Of a DNA stretch of 7,380 bases, positions 4,899 through 7,380 are shown one piece after another. The DNA comes from an uncultured Clostridia bacterium (GTDB taxonomy: Bacteria; Bacillota; Clostridia; Christensenellales; Aristaeellaceae). The notes under the pieces were generated by a model that was given only the letters and a program-made list of their open reading frames with translations, did no database searches and was not told the DNA's origin. How positions within the stretch are numbered: the stretch's first letter is position 1; every line of letters begins with the position of its first letter. The stretch lies in NCBI GenBank assembly GCA_934647145.1, contig CAKUFB010000129.1, positions 1 to 7,380 on the forward strand. Reading direction: 5' to 3'. The translations under genes and the position numbers were made by a program.

Positions 4899-6302
4899 AT
4901 GGACAAGATGTGGGCCGGAAGGTTCCAGAAGGCGCTGGACAGGCAGGCGGACGACTTCAACTCGTCGATACACTTCGACTGCCGCATGTACCGCCAGGAT
5001 ATCGAGGGCTCGATGGCCCACGCTGCCATGCTCGCGCGGCAGGGCATACTGTCCGCCCAGGAGGGCGAGGCGCTGATCGCCGGGCTGGGCGAAATCCTGC
5101 AGGATCTGGACAGCGGCAAACTGACCTTCGACCCGGCGGCCGAGGACATCCACATGTTCGTCGAGTCGGTGCTGACCGAGCGGCTGGGCGATGTGGGCAA
5201 GAAGCTGCACACCGCCCGCAGCCGAAACGATCAGGTGGCGCTGGACATCCGCCTGTACCTGCGCGACGAGGTGAAGGCGATCCTCGCCCGGACGGACGGC
5301 CTGATCGACGCGCTGCTTGGCCAGGCCAAGGCGCACGCGGACACGATCATGCCCGGCTACACGCACCTGCAGCGGGCGCAGCCGATCACCTTCGGGCATC
5401 ACCTGCTGGCCTACTGCATGATGCTGCTGCGCGACGAGGGGCGGCTTGAGGACGCGGCCAGGCGCATGAATCAGTCCCCGCTGGGCTGCTGCGCGCTGGC
5501 CGGCACCACCTACCCCACCGACCGCGCGTCGGCCGCCAGGGATCTGGGCTTTGACGGCATCACGCTCAACAGTCTGGACGGCGTGTCCGACCGGGACTTC
5601 TGCCTGGAAATCCTGAGCGCCTGCTCGATTTTGATGATGCACCTGTCCCGCCTGGCCGAGGAGGTCATCCTGTGGGCGTCGTGGGAGTTCAAGTTCGTCG
5701 AGCTGGACGACGCGTACACCACCGGCTCGAGCATCATGCCGCAGAAGAAGAACCCCGACATGGCCGAGCTGGCGCGCGGCAAGACCGGGCGGGTCTACGG
5801 CGACCTGATGGCGCTGCTGACCGTGCTCAAGGGACTGCCGCTGGCCTACAACAAAGACATGCAGGAGGACAAGGAAGCAGTCTTCGACGCGATCGACACG
5901 GTGAAAAAGTGCCTGAGCGTGTTCGCGCCGATGATCCGCACGATGAAGCCGCTGCCCGAAAACATGTACGCCGCCGCACAGAAGGGCTTCATCAATGCCA
6001 CCGACCTGGCCGACTATCTGGTCAAAAAGGGGCTGCCCTTCCGCACCGCCTACAAGCTGGTCGGTCAGGCCGTCGCAAAGGCCATCGAGCTGGGCAGGGC
6101 GCTCGACCAGCTCCCCCTTGAAACCCTCAGGCAGTTCTCCCCCCTCTTCGAGCAGGACGTGTACGAGGCCATTTCCCTCGAAGCCTGCGTCCGCAGGCGC
6201 ACCTCCGCCGGCGGGCCCGGCCCCGAATCGGTCGCCGCGCAGATCGCGTACGTGGAGGGGACGAGGGGGACGAAGGAAACGCTGGGGCGGCCGCCTTTTT
6301 GA
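4899..6302 (+). CDS. argH: Argininosuccinate lyase with repeat-derived C-terminal tail
   Basis: ArgH splits argininosuccinate into arginine and fumarate and belongs to the fumarase/aspartase superfamily, normally as a homotetramer. Motifs seen: MWAGRF at the N terminus, HTARSRNDQVALD (104-116), GYTHLQRAQP with His156 as the expected catalytic base partner, and the superfamily signature GSSIMPQKKNPD (276-287) with the mobile-loop serine. AGGAGG at 4886-4891 lies 7 bases before the ATG, and the gap from argG is 20 bases, so the two are co-transcribed and probably translationally linked. The enzyme seems complete by about residue 452. Residues 453-467 (EGTRGTKETLGRPPF) come from a dispersed repeat: nine residues from three 9-base units, then the 5' arm of its hairpin, with the stop TGA in the loop. 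Total length 467 is slightly long for the family. The tail is probably harmless, as the ArgH C terminus is variable. Confidence 0.97.
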   Translation: MDKMWAGRFQKALDRQADDFNSSIHFDCRMYRQDIEGSMAHAAMLARQGILSAQEGEALIAGLGEILQDLDSGKLTFDPAAEDIHMFVESVLTERLGDVGKKLHTARSRNDQVALDIRLYLRDEVKAILARTDGLIDALLGQAKAHADTIMPGYTHLQRAQPITFGHHLLAYCMMLLRDEGRLEDAARRMNQSPLGCCALAGTTYPTDRASAARDLGFDGITLNSLDGVSDRDFCLEILSACSILMMHLSRLAEEVILWASWEFKFVELDDAYTTGSSIMPQKKNPDMAELARGKTGRVYGDLMALLTVLKGLPLAYNKDMQEDKEAVFDAIDTVKKCLSVFAPMIRTMKPLPENMYAAAQKGFINATDLADYLVKKGLPFRTAYKLVGQAVAKAIELGRALDQLPLETLRQFSPLFEQDVYEAISLEACVRRRTSAGGPGPESVAAQIAYVEGTRGTKETLGRPPF

Positions 6303-6330
6303 AAAAGGCGCCTCCCCAGACCCCTCCCGG
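6255..6330. repeat. Gene-end repeat copy B, overlapping the argH 3' end
   Basis: Three 9-base units (GAGGGGACG, AGGGGGACG, AAGGAAACG; 6255-6281) lead into a hairpin, 6282-6299 against 6303-6319, with one C/T mismatch, one bulged C and a T-G-A loop at 6300-6302. The outline matches copy A at 2052-2130, though the stem sequence differs while pairing is kept. The 3' flank GACCCCTCCCGGAAAA parallels GAGCTCTCCCGAAAA in copy A. Unlike the other copies it lies inside an open frame, and its loop TGA is the argH stop. No U-tract follows. Confidence 0.75.
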
Positions 6331-6553
6331 AAAACAGCTGCAAGAAAAAGTTGATTTCCCCAAACCGGCGCAATACTTGCCTGAAAGGGAAGGGATACAG
6401 TAATCAAATGTATTCCCCCTTTCAATGAGAACGGACGCACGAACGAGTGCCCACTATGTGAGCAGCTCACGTTTCACCGCCTGAACCGCCGTCACTTCGG
6501 CGTTCATCGTTACATTTTCACCCATCGACCATCAATGAAAGGAAGGTATCCCC
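6303..6553. other. Palindrome-rich spacer before the binding-protein gene
   Basis: After the repeat, this 251-base spacer holds a long imperfect stem at 6383-6423 (outer GAAAGGG/CCCTTTC, inner GGATACA against TGTAT-CC, 9-base loop). It also holds the perfect 13-base palindrome GTGAGCAGCTCAC (6458-6470) and a bulged hairpin at 6483-6505 (GAAC-GCCG against CGGC-GTTC). No small gene with a ribosome binding site and no U-tract terminator was seen. No hexamer pair makes a convincing promoter: TTGATT at 6351 has only a poor -10 at about 6372-6379. The 13-base palindrome could be an operator for the transporter gene. I do not recognise a known riboswitch. Confidence 0.45.
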
Positions 6554-7339
6554 ATGAAAAAGATCGTTGCGCTGTGCCTGACCCTGGTTCTGTCTCTCTG
6601 CTCCCTGACCGCCTTTGCCGCGACCCTTGAGGATGTACAGAAGGCCGGCAAGCTGGTCATCGCCACCAGTCCGGACTTCCCTCCCTTTGAGTCGCTGGGC
6701 GACGACGGCGAGGTCGTGGGCATCGAGGTGGACATCCTGAAGAAGATCTGCGAAGAGCTGGGCGTGGAAATGGTCATCGAACAGATGGATTTCGAGTCCG
6801 TGCTGCCCGGCGTGCAGGCCGGCAAGTACGACGTGGGCATGTCCGGCATCTCCATCACCGAAAAGCGCCAGAAGAACGCGCTGTTCACCGATCCCTACTG
6901 CCTGGCCGCGCAGGCCATCGTGGTGGTCGAGGGCAGCAGCATCGCCGGCAAGGCCGACCTGGAGGGCAAGAAGATTTCCGTGCAGACCGGCACGACCGCC
7001 GAGAGCTTCTGCATGGAGAACGGCTATGACGTGAGCTCCTTCGCCGCCAACAACGACGCGGAGACCGCCCTGGTCAAGGGCAAGGTGGACGCGTGGGTCA
7101 TCGACGACCTGACCGCCGCCGAAATGGTCGCCGCCTACAACGCCGAAAACGAGACCAAGCTGGTCATCCTCTCCGAGGCCATGACCACCGAGCCCTACGC
7201 CTTCGCCTTCAAGCAGGGCAGCGACGATCTGGTCGCCAAGATCAACGAGATCCTCAGCGCGCTGGTCGCCGACGGCACCGTCGCCGAACTCTTCGCCCAG
7301 TACGAAGCGCCCTACACCTCCCCGCTGACCGAGGAGTAA
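6554..7339 (+). CDS. Polar amino acid ABC transporter substrate-binding protein (family 3)
   Basis: A 261-residue secreted solute-binding protein of SBP family 3 (PF00497 type), which captures polar amino acids outside the cell for an ABC importer. A signal peptide covers residues 1-22: MKK, a hydrophobic core, then AFA before the likely signal peptidase I cut at A22/A23. The mature protein begins with GKLVIATSPDFPPFE, then GIEVDILKKICEELG (lobe 1), GMSGISITEKRQK with Thr102 and Arg105 expected to hold the ligand carboxylate, FTDPY, and KGKVDAWVIDD, whose Asp184 or Asp185 should hold the alpha-amino group. The only Cys residues of the signal (Cys8 and Cys16) are not in a good lipobox. The start is supported by AAGGAAGG 7 bases upstream. 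Ligand cannot be told from sequence; proximity to argGH makes a basic amino acid a guess only. The permease and ATPase would be expected to the right of the window. Confidence 0.92.
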   Translation: MKKIVALCLTLVLSLCSLTAFAATLEDVQKAGKLVIATSPDFPPFESLGDDGEVVGIEVDILKKICEELGVEMVIEQMDFESVLPGVQAGKYDVGMSGISITEKRQKNALFTDPYCLAAQAIVVVEGSSIAGKADLEGKKISVQTGTTAESFCMENGYDVSSFAANNDAETALVKGKVDAWVIDDLTAAEMVAAYNAENETKLVILSEAMTTEPYAFAFKQGSDDLVAKINEILSALVADGTVAELFAQYEAPYTSPLTEE

Positions 7340-7341
7340 CG

Positions 7342-7380
7342 GGAGGAACGAGGGAAACGATCGAGAGGCGGCTTTTCTGA
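7342..7380. repeat. Gene-end repeat copy C, cut by the window end
   Basis: Two bases after the binding-protein stop come two 9-base units, GGAGGAACG and AGGGAAACG (7342-7359), then the first arm and loop of the hairpin. TCGAGAGGCGGCTTTTCTGA at 7361-7380 is identical to 2080-2099 in copy A. The second arm lies beyond the window, so pairing cannot be confirmed here, but the identity predicts it. This is the third gene in the window whose 3' end carries the element in the same orientation as the gene. Confidence 0.7.

Noticed and set aside
4875..6470. 531-codon minus-strand open frame opposite argH
   Set aside because: Same shadow pattern; its first part is just the translated repeat and spacer sequence.

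Overview
The window reads as ordinary chromosomal DNA of a GC-rich Gram-positive-type bacterium, most likely an uncultured Clostridia-class Bacillota of the kind found in gut or rumen. The grounds are strong AGGAGG-type ribosome binding sites before every gene, a YkvI-type membrane protein, Clostridia-like ArgG and ArgH sequences, a strong preference for G or C at third codon positions, and GC-rich palindromic repeats between genes. The taxonomic call is inference from gene content and style; no marker gene is present.

Layout: (1) 63-1076, minus strand, a YkvI-family membrane protein, followed on its own strand by two nested hairpins at the window's left edge. (2) 1200-2051, plus strand, a LacX-type aldose 1-epimerase family protein, divergent from ykvI and served by a good sigma-A-type promoter at 1133-1161. 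(3) 2052-2353, a gene-free stretch holding two different hairpin repeats. (4) 2354-3196, an M50 site-2-protease family membrane metalloprotease. (5) 3197-3636, a hairpin-rich stretch ending in an intrinsic terminator, then an AT-rich promoter/operator region with two ArgR-type boxes spaced 21 bp centre to centre. (6) 3637-6302, an argG-argH operon for the last two steps of arginine synthesis. (7) 6303-6553, a palindrome-rich spacer. (8) 6554-7339, a secreted polar amino acid substrate-binding protein of an ABC importer, whose partner genes would lie beyond the right edge.

The genes that work together are argG and argH: citrulline plus aspartate to argininosuccinate, then to arginine and fumarate, probably repressed by an arginine-responsive ArgR/AhrC protein. 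The amino acid binding protein downstream may belong to the same nutritional theme, but its ligand cannot be read from sequence. The epimerase, protease and YkvI protein show no functional link to these.

The most notable signal is a dispersed repeat family sitting at gene 3' ends. Each full copy has two or three 9-base units of the form RRRRRRACG, then a 16-17 bp hairpin with TGA in its loop. Copies follow the epimerase and the binding protein, and one is fused into the end of argH, where the 9-base units encode EGT-RGT-KET and the loop TGA is the stop codon. A partial relative lies at 3377-3407. I see no new defence, mobile or biosynthetic system here.
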